The notes under the pieces: model-generated
Seen by the model: the letters and a program-made list of their open reading frames with translations, nothing else
Told to the model about the DNA's origin: nothing
Database searches by the model: none
NCBI RefSeq assembly: GCF_964340395.1
Contig: NC_135555.1
Span: 18,988,115-19,052,114, forward strand
Direction of reading: 5' to 3'
Source: Glandiceps talaboti
Lineage: Eukaryota; Hemichordata; Enteropneusta; Spengelidae
DNA length: 64,000 nt
Translations under genes and position numbers: made by a program
Shown: positions 11,703-23,498 of the stretch, in pieces
Layout: each line of letters starts with the position of its first letter
Position numbering within the stretch: the stretch's first letter is position 1

Positions 11703-12078
11703 TTATATTATACCAGTATATTGATGGCGCAAATCGTGAGATCTGATTGGTGTAGACATCGAACTAGCGCGTCTAAAATGAGCGATAATGCACAGTTGGC
11801 ACTCGTCCAAATTTTGATGTTCACTGTTCGTCTAGATCGTTGTAGTCCGTGCAGGGATGGGGGCGGAAATGAAACCAGAAAATGTTGCGTCTTATCTTGT
11901 TTCCGATATTTTCAATATACTGGTATAATATAATAGCGATAAACAACCCCCTGGGAATGGTATACCACTCGGTTTTGACCAGTGAACTCAATATATGCAC
12001 TCGCTATCGCTCGTGCATATATTTCGTTCACTGGTCAAAACCTCTTGGTATACCATCCCCAGGGGTGGTTTATTGCTT
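11703..12078. mobile_element. Helentron-like element, family 2, short copy
   Basis: A 376-bp relative of 4459-5516. It has the same left end TTATATTATACCAGTATATTGA, the same inner inverted copy (about 11917-11937) and the same end hairpin with GGTATACC and TTTGACCAGTGAAC stems and a TTATTGCTT end. The internal part is reduced to about 210 bp. It lies outside the 48-bp minisatellite, which shows the family moves independently of that locus. No clear target-site duplication is visible. Confidence 0.65.
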
Positions 12079-12365
12079 AAATATATGACATGGTCACAGT
12101 AAGTTCAAGAGAGGTTTGAGATAGTTGACGAGTAACTAATCAAGCTTAGTCACACTTTTTCTTAATTGAGACTAATTACAAACCTTGGCTGTTGAAACTA
12201 ACAAAAAGCACTGATACAACAACACACATATATCAAATTTTCACTAATTAAGTTTGCAGTTGTCAAGTTGTCGTCTGACTAGTTTGCAGATAATATTTTG
12301 CATTCCCGTTTGGATGTTGACCTGAAGTAATATTCATCACATCTATTGGTATGTTATTCCAAAGT
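12079..12365. other. Stretch without a recognised gene
   Basis: AT-rich spacer between the transposon and the ATTC microsatellite; nothing recognisable. Confidence 0.5.
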
Positions 12366-12640
12366 GTTGATCATTCATTCATTCATTCATTCATTCATTC
12401 ATTCATTCATTCATTCATTCATTCATTCATTCATTCATTCATTTTAATCATTCATTCAATCATTCATTCATTCATTCATTCATTCACTCACTCACTCACT
12501 CACTCACTCACTCACTCATTTATTATTTATTCATTTATTGGTTGACTGCTTGGTTGATTTACTAATTTAATTAATTAATTAATTGATTGATTAATTAATT
12601 ATTTATTTACTTACTTATTTCAGTGCAAATTTATGAAATT
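12366..12640. repeat. (ATTC)n/(ACTC)n compound microsatellite
   Basis: ATTC repeats to about 12485, then ACTC repeats, then TTAA/TTAC-type repeats to about 12620. Open frames across it (Ser-Phe-Ile-His type) are repeat translations. Confidence 0.95.
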
Positions 12641-13867
12641 CATGTCGTGTGTTCCTGTAAAGTACACAATGATCCAAAAGTCATAATTAAACTGTCACCG
12701 TTCAAAATGACAAATTTCTGATGCAATGGTTCCGAGAATGCGTTCAAGTCACTGAATGTAATTATGCACATAACGTGCTTTTGTTTTTTGTTGTGTAGTA
12801 AGGTCGTGCAAATGGGTTGGATATGTACTGCCCCCATACTTCCATTGGAAGAACAAGAATAAATTATAATGTTAGCTTTCTGGAAGTAAATACCTCTACC
12901 AAAATACTATGATAGCAAAACATATCAATGTAAAAGGCTGTCACGTACATCATTACCTAGAAGTTACTACATCTACCAAAATACCACAGTAGCAAAATAT
13001 ATCAATGTACGTACAGCACTAAAGTTGGTCTCATAGTTTTAGATTCGGCCTCATATAGTGTTATATTCGAGAAATCACGATGACACCAAATGAAAGCAGT
13101 CAAAGAAGAATTAATAAATGTTGAGGTTACAGGAAATATGCCCTCTTCACACCCACTTGACGGGAGAGGGGGTGTCTTAGCTTGTACGGGATAAAATACC
13201 TGAAAATCAGAAAGTTTATCACCGAGACATTTGTGAAAGTTCAAAGTTCAGCTGAGGGAAGTTTATTGGTGGGCACTATTCCGATGATGTATCTGTATTG
13301 CAGCCCTTAAAAAGACGTTAGTCTTATTTTAAAAATCTGTAGACTGAAGTAATATTTTATGGCATTGGTGGTGTGTTATCGTGATTTTCCGTATATGAGG
13401 CTATATGAGGCGGAATCTGCGGCTCAATATGAGCCTAGCCTCATAATGTCCGCCAATCTGAACTTGATCTGAGACTAACCTTATACACGTCAATACAACC
13501 AAGTTTTGAAATGAACTATGCAAAAATATATCTTGAAAAATTTGTTAATGAGACATACGGAAAACCTAGTTGCTATCTTTTGTCTTGTATGCACTTATAA
13601 CTGACCATGACGATATTTCTAGGCCAATTTAAATACACGAGCATTTTCAATTCTCTTTAATTAATAGTTAGTACTCATGATGACCTGTTATTTTTTATGT
13701 TAATGCAATTAGTAACTATACAGTCTCTGTTATGATGAGACGAATAAAACTCAGTGCCTGTTATTGGAATAAAATAATAATATAACAAACAGTTCATTAT
13801 AAAAGGTGTAAAACTGGTTATTTCCTGTGGGTTTTAAGTTGTAAATATATGGAAAGATGTTACGCTA
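12641..13867. other. 3' flank of the SDR gene, no gene seen
   Basis: Lies downstream of the SDR stop codon on the minus strand. On that strand TTTATT motifs (AATAAA in mRNA sense) occur at 13764-13769 and a few other places, about 100 bp past the stop, and are candidate polyadenylation signals. No coding exon is recognisable. Confidence 0.5.
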
Positions 13868-15422
13868 TTATTTAGCGCCAAACCCTCCATCGATAGGAAT
13901 GGCTGTACCAGTGATCTGGTCAGCAGCAGGAGAACACAGAAATGCTGCTAATTCGCCAATCTGTGGAGAGGAGATAGATAGGTAGATAAAGTCATAGAAC
14001 CAATAAGTGTTAAATATCAAAATATCTTGAATTTCTTCACTCGTTTATTTCAACATGAGATGTTTATTAAGTGGGTTGTTTGGATGTTCCTGGGTTATTG
14101 GTAGAATATAATTGTTGAATACAGAAATTGTACGAATAAGTGAATGGCAGAGTTATCTAAAGTGAAAGAATAGAAAATATAAGATAAAGTTCGGAGTGGC
14201 ATTTTATTGAGAAAAATTGTTTTTTTTTCGAACAGCGTCAAGATATATGTATGTACTCTTACAAGAGATATTCATTTTTTAAACATCAGAAAAATAAATT
14301 TGACATTTTAAACCTCCGCTTTAAAGAACTGTGTTATTCTGGTATTACATTCAATAATATCACACAAGACAGCATAACTATTGTATTAAGTGGTGGATTC
14401 GAAGTAATGTTAGGTTGACGATATGCTGAAAACAAAGTAAGGAAACGTTACAATCCTACTTACCTGATCGGTTTCTATGTACTTGCCGGATGGGTTTAAC
14501 GCCTCCAATAATTGTTTCTTTACAGAAGGAGAAAAGGGACAAGGGAATTAAAAACCACTTGAATGGTAAATTTAATTTTTTTAAATATAGTCTTGGGTTT
14601 TACTGAAGTTTCGTGTCGGTATTTGACATCATGTACGTCTGTTGTTAAAATGATATTTCCCCGAAATTAACAAATGTGTTTAATTTAAATAGCAAAATAT
14701 GTCAAAAAGATGAATATCGGAGTATTCACATTTGTCGTTATAAAACAAAATTACATCGAAAGTATTGATATTTGCTATCTAAAATTATTCAATAATATGA
14801 TATATAATGCTATCCTAGGCATATACACTGCCATAGAAAGACATGTTTAGTCATACAGGCTTCACATCACAAATGATGTGGTAACGCCCATTTATAATGA
14901 AAGCAATTGGCTAGACTTACTTCTGTCTCTTCTTTGGGTTGTCCCATCTTAATGGAGAACTGTCTAATTATGTGTTCCGTCACTGTAAACATAGACAAAT
15001 AAAGAAACGTACATACATACATACATACATACATACATACATACATACATACATACATGCACACACACACTCACAAATATATACTAGTGCTCAGGCATGC
15101 TTGGTCATACGTATGTACGTGATTGTTTGACTAGGATTATTTAAGTATCAAATTGTAATATATTGGTTGACAATAACCGAAAGAAAAAGAAACTGATTAA
15201 CAAATGTAATAACTGTTGGAATATATTCCAAATAAGCTAACATTATTTTAAGACGTTGAGATCATAATGTGAAGCAACTCACTGACTGTATATGAAAGAG
15301 CTGGGCAGATGGCATTACATGTCACTCCTGAGCCTAGAGTTTCCAGTGCAACCACCTGTTAATTAAAACACACGATATATGTTAATAATAAACAATAGAC
15401 TCCTCTGTTGAATGAAAACAGA

Positions 15423-15460
<38 letters not shown>

Positions 15461-15489
15461 CAGAGAGAGACAGAGAGACAGAGACAGAG

Positions 15490-15565
<76 letters not shown>

Positions 15566-18500
15566 AGAAGGAGGAGGTAAGGGACAGGAGGAAATACAGA
15601 ATGGGCAAAATCGCTTGATAGCTGTCGTGGCACATCAGATTAATTGGCAGTTCGCCACAATATCAACACCAACTATATCGGACAATGTTAACATTGGACG
15701 GACCTTTGTGAGACCATTCATTCCATGCTTAGATGTAATATAAGGAGCACCAAGAGGAGTTCCAGCCAGTCCAACGATTGAACTGATGTTGATTACCCGT
15801 CCCCAAGCTATGTGAATACAGAAAAGAAAATATCTAAACATACATTATGACATAATCATTAAAAAAACATGTAAGGAAATTTTCAAATTGAAATTGTGAG
15901 TACGTATTTAATAGTTATATCTCCTTTAAGGAGACACGTGACACTTGTAAATGATAGAAAGAGGTAATCATAAAATGTCCGTGCTCGACTCAAGTTAGAT
16001 ATTGGAACAACAGCGAAGGTCATGTATGTCTTCCGTAGTTTAATTTTGAAATTAAATTAACAAGGTCTAACTATGTTTATTACTGATTCTTATACATTTC
16101 TAATCAATAGCATTTGGATATTGAATATCGTAATCTGGAATGGACCACTCAGTAAAATGAATAGAATTTCATTTCACTTACAAAACGAGAACATGACATA
16201 AAATAATCAAATATGTACAATAGCTAATAATATAAAAACTACAATACATGTTTACAATAATATATGATAGCATACTTTTGGTGAGGCCCATGGATATAGT
16301 CCACTAGGGACTAATCTAGTCCATGATCCTAACTAATAGATGGAATGATAAATACACTAACACCGTACAAACATCAAATAAGATGTTAACAATGACATGT
16401 TGTTGTTGTTGTTGTTGTTGTTTTTGCTGTTACAATCTAATTTTGAAACTAACTATGTCTAAATAGTTTAATGGACATTACTATAAATTTCAACTGATTG
16501 AAATAAACTTGAGTAGAGAAATAACAACTTAAAACAAAAGTTAGAAAAATTGTTACTTCTGAAGTTAGCTAACCTTTTTGTTTCATGTTCGCCAAGGTCA
16601 GTTGCGTTAGATAAAAGCCAGCTGTCAAATTTATTCGAAGGCTTTTTTCGAAGTCGTCAATGGGTATTTCTTCAACTACATTAGGCGCAACGAATATACC
16701 TGGGAATTTGCAAAATAAAGATAATGAATATGGAAATAAGTTACGTCTCATCTACGCATTTCAAAGACGATGACTCAAATAATTTTACTATGGGAATCAC
16801 GAATACTCGTGTTCTTGATATCAGAATGAACCAAATGATGTATCTTCACATGTTATGATGTTGCTAAGTATTCGGTGGAATGATTTGCCTTTCTAGGAGT
16901 GGGAGGGGGATGGCGATGGGGTGGTGATGGGCATGTTTGTGAGAGATTTTACTACAACTATCTAATATTAAACCCTTATCGAAAGTCCATGGATCCAGAA
17001 TCTGAAACAATATATTGCATTATTCTCAGTATTTGCAACCACCACAGCAATCATTTGTATTAGCTAAGGTGTTGTGTTGACCTAACTACTTTATACACAG
17101 GTATTTCCTACACTATCAGAAAGGATGTACTTACCTGCATTATTGACAAGTGTATACACTGTATCAGAACAGATATACTTAATGTACCTGTATTATTGAC
17201 AAGTAAATCCACTCCGTCAGAATATATGTACTTACCTGCAATATTGACAAGACTATCCACTCCGTCAGAATAAATGTACTTACCTGCATTATTGACAAAT
17301 ATATTCACTCTGTCAGAATAGACGTAGTTACATGCATTATGGACAAATATATTCAGACAGAATAGATGTACTTACCTCTAGTAGTGCATTGGGAATTGCA
17401 CTCCGATACACGGGACCTCTATTTTACGTCCTGTCCGAGGGGCAAAAGTAAAGTATAAAAAGGAATAAAAAATACATGAGACATACAAGTGTACAAATAT
17501 CCATACGTTGTACAGAGGAGGCAAAATGCATTGTTGGAAACCTTAGTGATCAATAAAAGAACAAGACCCTGCTAGAGAATTACAGCACCAGGTCTTGCTG
17601 CACTGTTTTCTGTCAGTTTAAGGAACAGGTCCAGACAGCTCATAAATCACAAGTGCTCTAGTAAGCCAGGTGAATTGCCTACATCTCTTGAATGACCCAG
17701 TCACGTATTCTATATCATACCTTGCCAAAGATAACATGAAGCATGATTACATGAATTACACAGGATTACAGTCTGCCTGTCAATGGTGCTATTAAATGTT
17801 TATGCACTCGGCATTTGAAAGACTGGAAACAATCAATCTTAATTTTTCCTACGACTGCATCTGGAAGGTTGTTCCACATTCTTATTTCAGAGTGAAGAAA
17901 ACTACTATCCAGTGTAGATGTTTTTGAAGTTGGCATAGTAAGGGCAAGTATATCCACTCCATCAAAATAAATGTACTTACCTGCATTATTGATAAGTATA
18001 TCCTCTCTATCACAATAGATGTATTCACCTGCATTATTGATAAGTATATCCACTTTATCAGAATAGATGTACTTACCTGCATTAGTGACAAGTATATGCA
18101 CTCTATCAGAAGAGATGTACCTATGTGCAATATTGACAAGAATATCCACTCTATCAGAATAGATGTACTTACCTGCATTATTATCATGTTCATACACTGT
18201 ATCAGAAAAGATTTACTTACCTGCAATATAGACAAGTATATCCACTACGTCGGAATAAATGTACTCACCTGCATTATTGACAAGTATAGCCACTTTGTCC
18301 GAATAGATGTACTTACCTGCATTGCTGACAGCTATATCCACTCCGTTCTAATAGATGTACTTACCTGCATTATTGACAAGTATAAACTTTCTATCAGAAG
18401 AGATGTACTTACCTGCATTATTGACAGGTATTTCCACTCCATCAGAATAGATGTACTTACCTGCATTATTGACAAGTATATTCACTCTGTCAGAATAGAT

Positions 18501-20534
18501 GTACTTACCTGCATTATTGACAATTATATTATAGCATTACCAATTCCAGTGATTTTTGTAACGTCATCGCTGTACATTATTACTAATAATGTACTCCGTT
18601 ATTGGACATCGCGGCCCCGGAACGAGCATAACAATACAAGCTTATTCCGTAAGGCAATAAAGGTGTGGGTATTTAAGAACAGGGAAATTATGGGGTAAAC
18701 ACCATAAGAATATTTTTTTAAAAGATTGAAATTAAAATGAAACAAATTTGTATTCACAGCAGTTCATTGAAGTGTATACATGTGTGTACGTGTACGTACG
18801 TGTGTCGCTATGATTAGTATTCAGCTTCCGGGCCGAACATGGCAGACGATGTTCAGCGCTGTGTATATTATACGTTGTTTTGCGTTTCACGGTCTACAAA
18901 TTCACTGGAATTGGCAAAACTATAAATTAATAACAATAATGTACGCCCTCCCAGTCCATAATGGACTCAAGCAAACTTTGAACGACATAATGGGCGAGGC
19001 GACAGCCGAGCCCATTATGTCGTTCAAAGTTTGCTTTCGTCCATTATGGGCTGGGAGGGCGCACATTATTGTTCAAGTATATCCACTGTATCAGAATACA
19101 TGTACTTACCTGCATTATTAACAAGTATATGCACTCTATCAGAATAGATGTACTTACCTGCATTATAGACAAGTATATCCACTACGTCGGAATAAATGTA
19201 CTTACCTGCATTATTGACAAGTATAGCCACTCCATCAGAATAGATGTACTTACCTGCATTATTGGCAAGTACATCCACTCTGTCAGAAGAGATATACTTA
19301 CCTGCATTATTGATAAGTATGTCCACTCCGTCGGAATAAATGTACTTACCTGCATTATTGATAAGTATATCAACACCATCAGAATAGATGTACTTACCTG
19401 CATTATTGACAAATATATTCACTCTGTCAGAATAGACGTAGTTACATGCATTATGGACAAATATATTCAGACAGAATAGATGTACTTACCTCTAGTAGTC
19501 ACAAGTATATCCACTGTATCAGAATAGATGTGCTTACATGCATTATAGTTTAATATATCCACTGTGTCAGAATAGATGTACTTAACTGCATTATAGACAT
19601 GTATATCCACTCTATCAGAATAGATGTACTTACTTGCAATATTGACAAGCCTATCCACTCCATCAGAATAGATGTACTTACCTGCATTATTGACAAGTAT
19701 ATCCACTCCGTCAGAATAGATGTACTTGACATCTTCGTGCAGTTTCTTTGTTGAAGTCAAGTCACTCAGATCAGCTGAGATATAATGAGTTGGTATTCCA
19801 TATTGTCTGAGAAAAATGTAAAAGGAATATAGATATAAGAAAGTGTGTCACATATGAAATATGTGAATTAGTCTGTTGTATATGATTGTGTGTTTTGTGA
19901 CATTGAAAGTAACAAGGAACATTCAGTTGTTATGGTACCGGTGTAGTCTACATCTTTGTAATAGTACATATAAGTAGTCATGTATTTGAAAAAAATTAGT
20001 TGAACTATTTGTGTCTGAGTGAAACAGCTGAACCCAACTTAATCAAACAAACGCACACGTATGTAAACAGATTGCGGTCTGTACTAGAAACAAAATGTTT
20101 TATTTATACTGTCAAACTTGAAAATATGTCGTAATTTTGTCTCTTGAAAATATTGTCCGTAAGGGAAGATTACATGTATTACATAGGAAAGTAGAATCTT
20201 CTAAGTTTAGCTATAACCGTGTAAAAATACATCTATATTCAATTTTGTATCACCACTAAAGAAAGCATTATTCGATAATAACTGCACCATTCAAAGATGA
20301 AACAATTATTCATAATGCAACTATATCATTAATTAGTAGAACCACATTAACATACGCTTCAAGTTCCGTCTTTAATTTGTTTACATGTTCAGGTTGTCGG
20401 CTGCCAGTCAGTATAAGAGAACACCCCCTCCGTGCAAGACTTCGGGCTATCGCTATTCCAATTCCTCCAGACTCACTAGATCCAGTTACCAGGGCAACTT
20501 TACCATGATGTGTACGAGACATATCAGATTTATC
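13868..20534 (-). CDS. SDR-family 3-hydroxybutyrate dehydrogenase, 8 exons
   Basis: Predicted NAD(P)-dependent short-chain dehydrogenase of 267 aa, closest in motif pattern to bacterial-type D-3-hydroxybutyrate dehydrogenases (3-hydroxybutyrate to acetoacetate). Coding exons on the minus strand: 20522-20356, 19806-19682, 16699-16574, 15807-15704, 15355-15283, 14982-14921, 14517-14464, 13960-13868. All joins have GT-AG ends and keep frame. Visible motifs: a Gly-rich turn TGSSESGGIG at 13-22 (longer than the usual TGxxxGxG), NNAG at 95-98, catalytic S149, Y162 and K166 (YITSK), and a C-terminal IDGGFGAK. The start at 20522 follows a splice acceptor at 20535-20536, so a 5' non-coding exon lies further right. 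Intron 2 (19681-16700) contains the 48-bp minisatellite copied from the end of exon 2. Substrate is inferred from family likeness. Confidence 0.9.
15008..15058. repeat. (CATA)n microsatellite in SDR intron 5
   Basis: About 13 CATA repeats immediately beyond the exon 6 acceptor side; no coding role. Confidence 0.95.
15420..15560. repeat. (GA)n with GACA interruptions in SDR intron 4
   Basis: Purine-rich GA tract with GACA variants on the left and a pure GA run on the right, ending in a G-rich tail. It lies in the intron between exons 4 and 5. Confidence 0.97.
17104..17371 (-). repeat. 48-bp SDR exon-donor minisatellite, array B1
   Basis: Five to six units, distal in intron 2 of the intact gene. 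It is separated from the next units by a LINE tail at 17372-17943. Units differ by point changes, and several keep the GTAAGT donor. Confidence 0.9.
17372..17943 (-). mobile_element. 5'-truncated non-LTR LINE, 3' end
   Basis: The minus-strand frame ending at 17766 reads SSFLHSEIRMWNNLPDAVV and onward to a stop. It matches the conserved C-terminal tail (arginine, then W-N-x-LP) found after the reverse transcriptase of jockey/CR1/L2-type LINEs. About 390 bp of 3' untranslated sequence follows to 17372. Only the last ~58 codons remain. It is inserted in the 48-bp array: right flank AAGTATATCC, left flank CTCTAGTAGT, the latter also seen uninterrupted at about 19490-19500. Confidence 0.7.
17944..18523 (-). 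repeat. 48-bp SDR exon-donor minisatellite, array B2
   Basis: About twelve units. On the minus strand most of them read in one frame as variants of KYIYSDGVDILVNNAG. Exact ACTTACCTGCA (donor complement) occurs in most units. Confidence 0.93.
18524..19074. mobile_element. Helentron-like non-autonomous element, family 1, copy B
   Basis: Same element as 3631-4167, at the same point of the 48-bp unit, with the same ends and hairpin. The hairpin stem here is nearly perfect: CAAACTTTGAACGACATAAT pairs with ATTATGTCGTTCAAAGTTTG. It adds about 14 bp of interior relative to copy A. Confidence 0.6.
19075..19681 (-). repeat. 48-bp SDR exon-donor minisatellite, array B3
   Basis: About twelve and a half units directly downstream of exon 2's own donor (GT at 19681-19680). 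The exon end itself, AAGTACATC...AATGCAGGT, is unit zero. Reading on from the exon, the frame stays open for about six units as KYIYSDGVD-type repeats until a stop near 19467. The next stretch, 19422-19066, is open in register for seven more. Confidence 0.95.
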
Positions 20535-20548
20535 CTGTAAATAAATGA

Positions 20549-20678
<130 letters not shown>

Positions 20679-23277
20679 GTCATTGCAACCAATATGAAAG
20701 TACTAATTATTGAAAAATTGTGGATTTTGTTCTATTGGCATCTCACTTAAATACATAGCAGGATTGCGTAAGTGAAAATCATATCATCTGATATGTCGTA
20801 CATATAATTACAATGGTAACCGATTGTAAATCTCCTTGGGAGAGAATGAATTTGACCATAGGGTCTTTGTATATGGTTTGACTAACCCAATACAAAACAT
20901 TGGAAGACATTTTGCAACTATCAGACTGCCTCATTAAAAAGACAAAATGACAAACATTCTCTGTCTAACTCCTATGGAAGCAAGAAATGGAAAATAATTA
21001 CTAATCTAGTGTTTAAATAATGTGTTTTTATTTTTGAGTCAAAAGTCAGGGAAGAAATAACAATTCAAAGTGTCGCCAGCTACATGAGCACTGAACCAGT
21101 ATTTCGTGTATTCTATTATTTATAACATTAGAGGTGTTAACATTCACAGACAGGCCACTGTGTGATATGAATGTAATTCATATTCAATAGTTATTTCGGC
21201 CGGGTATTTCGGAAGTGCGACGTATGAATCGAATATAGGGTAAACCGCACTTTATTTCCAAATGGCCCTCCCGCACCCCCTTTAACTACTGAAGGCTCTC
21301 TTAGGTCCCCCGTACCTTACACCACTTTCTTACCGTACTGTCATGACATTGTTTGGATTGTCGTTTTCTGTATGGTTTATGACCTTACTTGTCGCATCAG
21401 CTAAGGAGAATATAATAATGCCCAGGGACCAATATATATAATGTATGATACTTAACGTTGAATGTGACGTGTTATTGCTTTAGTTTTGTGAAAATAAATT
21501 CCGATACAGACCAGATTCATCCAAGTTTTAAAAACATGATTGGTACTGAATAACAAAATGGAACCATTGTGTCACAATTCTGTACGTGTACATGTATAAC
21601 CGACTGGCTACAATGCAATGGCAAATTATCGGCAGACAAGACCAATGGATCAACCAACATATAGAGGCGTTTTGATTGATTTTCACTTACAGAATTACCC
21701 TAAAATGCAGCTACTGTACTGTTGCTGTAATGTGAGACCACTATAGCAATGTTCTGTAGTTGTCCGTGCTCTAATCAAACATTCAATACGTTCTTGTTTT
21801 GCTACACCATTATGTTGGTTAGGTGTCTAAGTATAGGTCATTCAAGTATTAATTTAAACTGGTGTTAGCTTACCGTTGAACTTGATAATCCTCTCACTGC
21901 AAGGTACATACTTCTTAAATCTCTTCTTGACGTGATGCATCTTAAGAGAGACATTTTAAACAAATCTTAACATTAGTATTTGTTATATACAGAGAGAATC
22001 AGCATGTATAGTGACATATATGCATACGTAATATTATGTATGGTTATCCTATGGGGTGATGGGTAGTTCACAGAATTATGGTCTAGTAAACGAGGTCAGG
22101 GCCGTAGATAGACCAACAAATTGCCCCCCCCCCCCGGGGGGGGGAGGCAGAGCTTTACCGTGGTGCAATCATGCATTTAAAATTTAGAAAGGTGGCTAAT
22201 TTACATAAATATGCATTCAATTTACATTATACCCATTTTAGCGTACGCAATTACATATCAACGTGTAATGTCGTATCTTTTGAAAGTATGGTTGCCGAAA
22301 AGATATCACATTCAAAGTAAAAAAAAAATTTAAATTAAAAAGAATTGGATGACCTGCTTTCTTAAATACGTAACACAACAAAATAACCTTCTTCTTTATC
22401 CAACTATTTGCCCTACAGTCTGTGCAGGTACAATTGGAAGTAGAACTAACATTTTTAACATATTTTATTTCTGTCATTCTCAAAAACTTTATGCCTACTT
22501 TATGTCGAAATCCAAAGTGAATACAGTAAATTCTACTTGTCATCATTATAATGAAAATTGAAGTTTGGATTTTGATGTCGAAGGTACAGCTCTGTTTACA
22601 AATTCAGGGTCATTCTTTCCATAACAAATTGTCGCTTCAAAATGAAGTAAATGTAAATTAATGAGATAATTATATCAAACACCATTTCAACCAAAGACAA
22701 CGTCGAACACAATTGAAAGTGAATCTTTAAAGAATGGATCTTAAACTGCGTACCTAGTTTAATAGTTTTTCAGGGCCACCAAATATTCCAAAAAGAGATC
22801 TGCCGTTTTATCAGTAAATGTTTTAATATAAGGAACAAGATGCAACTTAGATCGATAGCATCTTCAGAGTCACTGTATGCAGCAGACGGCCTTACGCTGA
22901 ACGACTTTTACCTTTGACGTGATAGAAAATGGTATGCTTAGCCTGTCTGTTTCCTGAAAAATGTCAAAATAGACTGCTGGACGAGACGTCGTTTTTTTTA
23001 GCTTCGCTCTCTGGTATTATTGTGACTAGCTGTCTAGATCTTCAAATGAAGGAGACTGGACACATTTTTATTCCAAGTTAAGCCAGTACATTTAATTTTG
23101 ACTTTAGTGAACCATCAATTCAAAGCGAGCGTACTAGGAATCGTTATTAACAACATGGCTATGTATTCGAAAAGTTTGTTTACTTCTTTCCTAAACATCT
23201 GCCCACCCCCCCACCCCCTCCCTCAGGCTCCGGTACAAAGAGTAAGTCATGTCAGGATTCTAATTTTGCACAATTGT

Positions 23278-23498
23278 TTATGTATGTATGTAAGTATATA
23301 TGTATGTAAGTATGTATGTATGTATGTATGTATGTATGTATGTATGTATGTATGTATGTATGTATGTATGTGTGTGTATACATGCATGCATGCATGCATG
23401 TATGTATGTATGTATGTATGCATGCATGCATGCTTGCATGCATGCATGCATGTATGTATGTATGTATGTATGTATGTATGTATGTATGTATGTATGTA
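23278..23498. repeat. (TATG)n/(CATG)n microsatellite
   Basis: TATG repeats interrupted by CATG runs. Several overlapping frames in five reading frames are translations of the repeat. Confidence 0.97.

Noticed and set aside
17766-19479. Plus-strand frames reading DKYIHSVRIDVLTCII repeatedly
   Set aside because: These are the antisense of the SDR-derived 48-bp minisatellite. The minus strand explains the period and content, so no separate plus-strand repeat protein is called.
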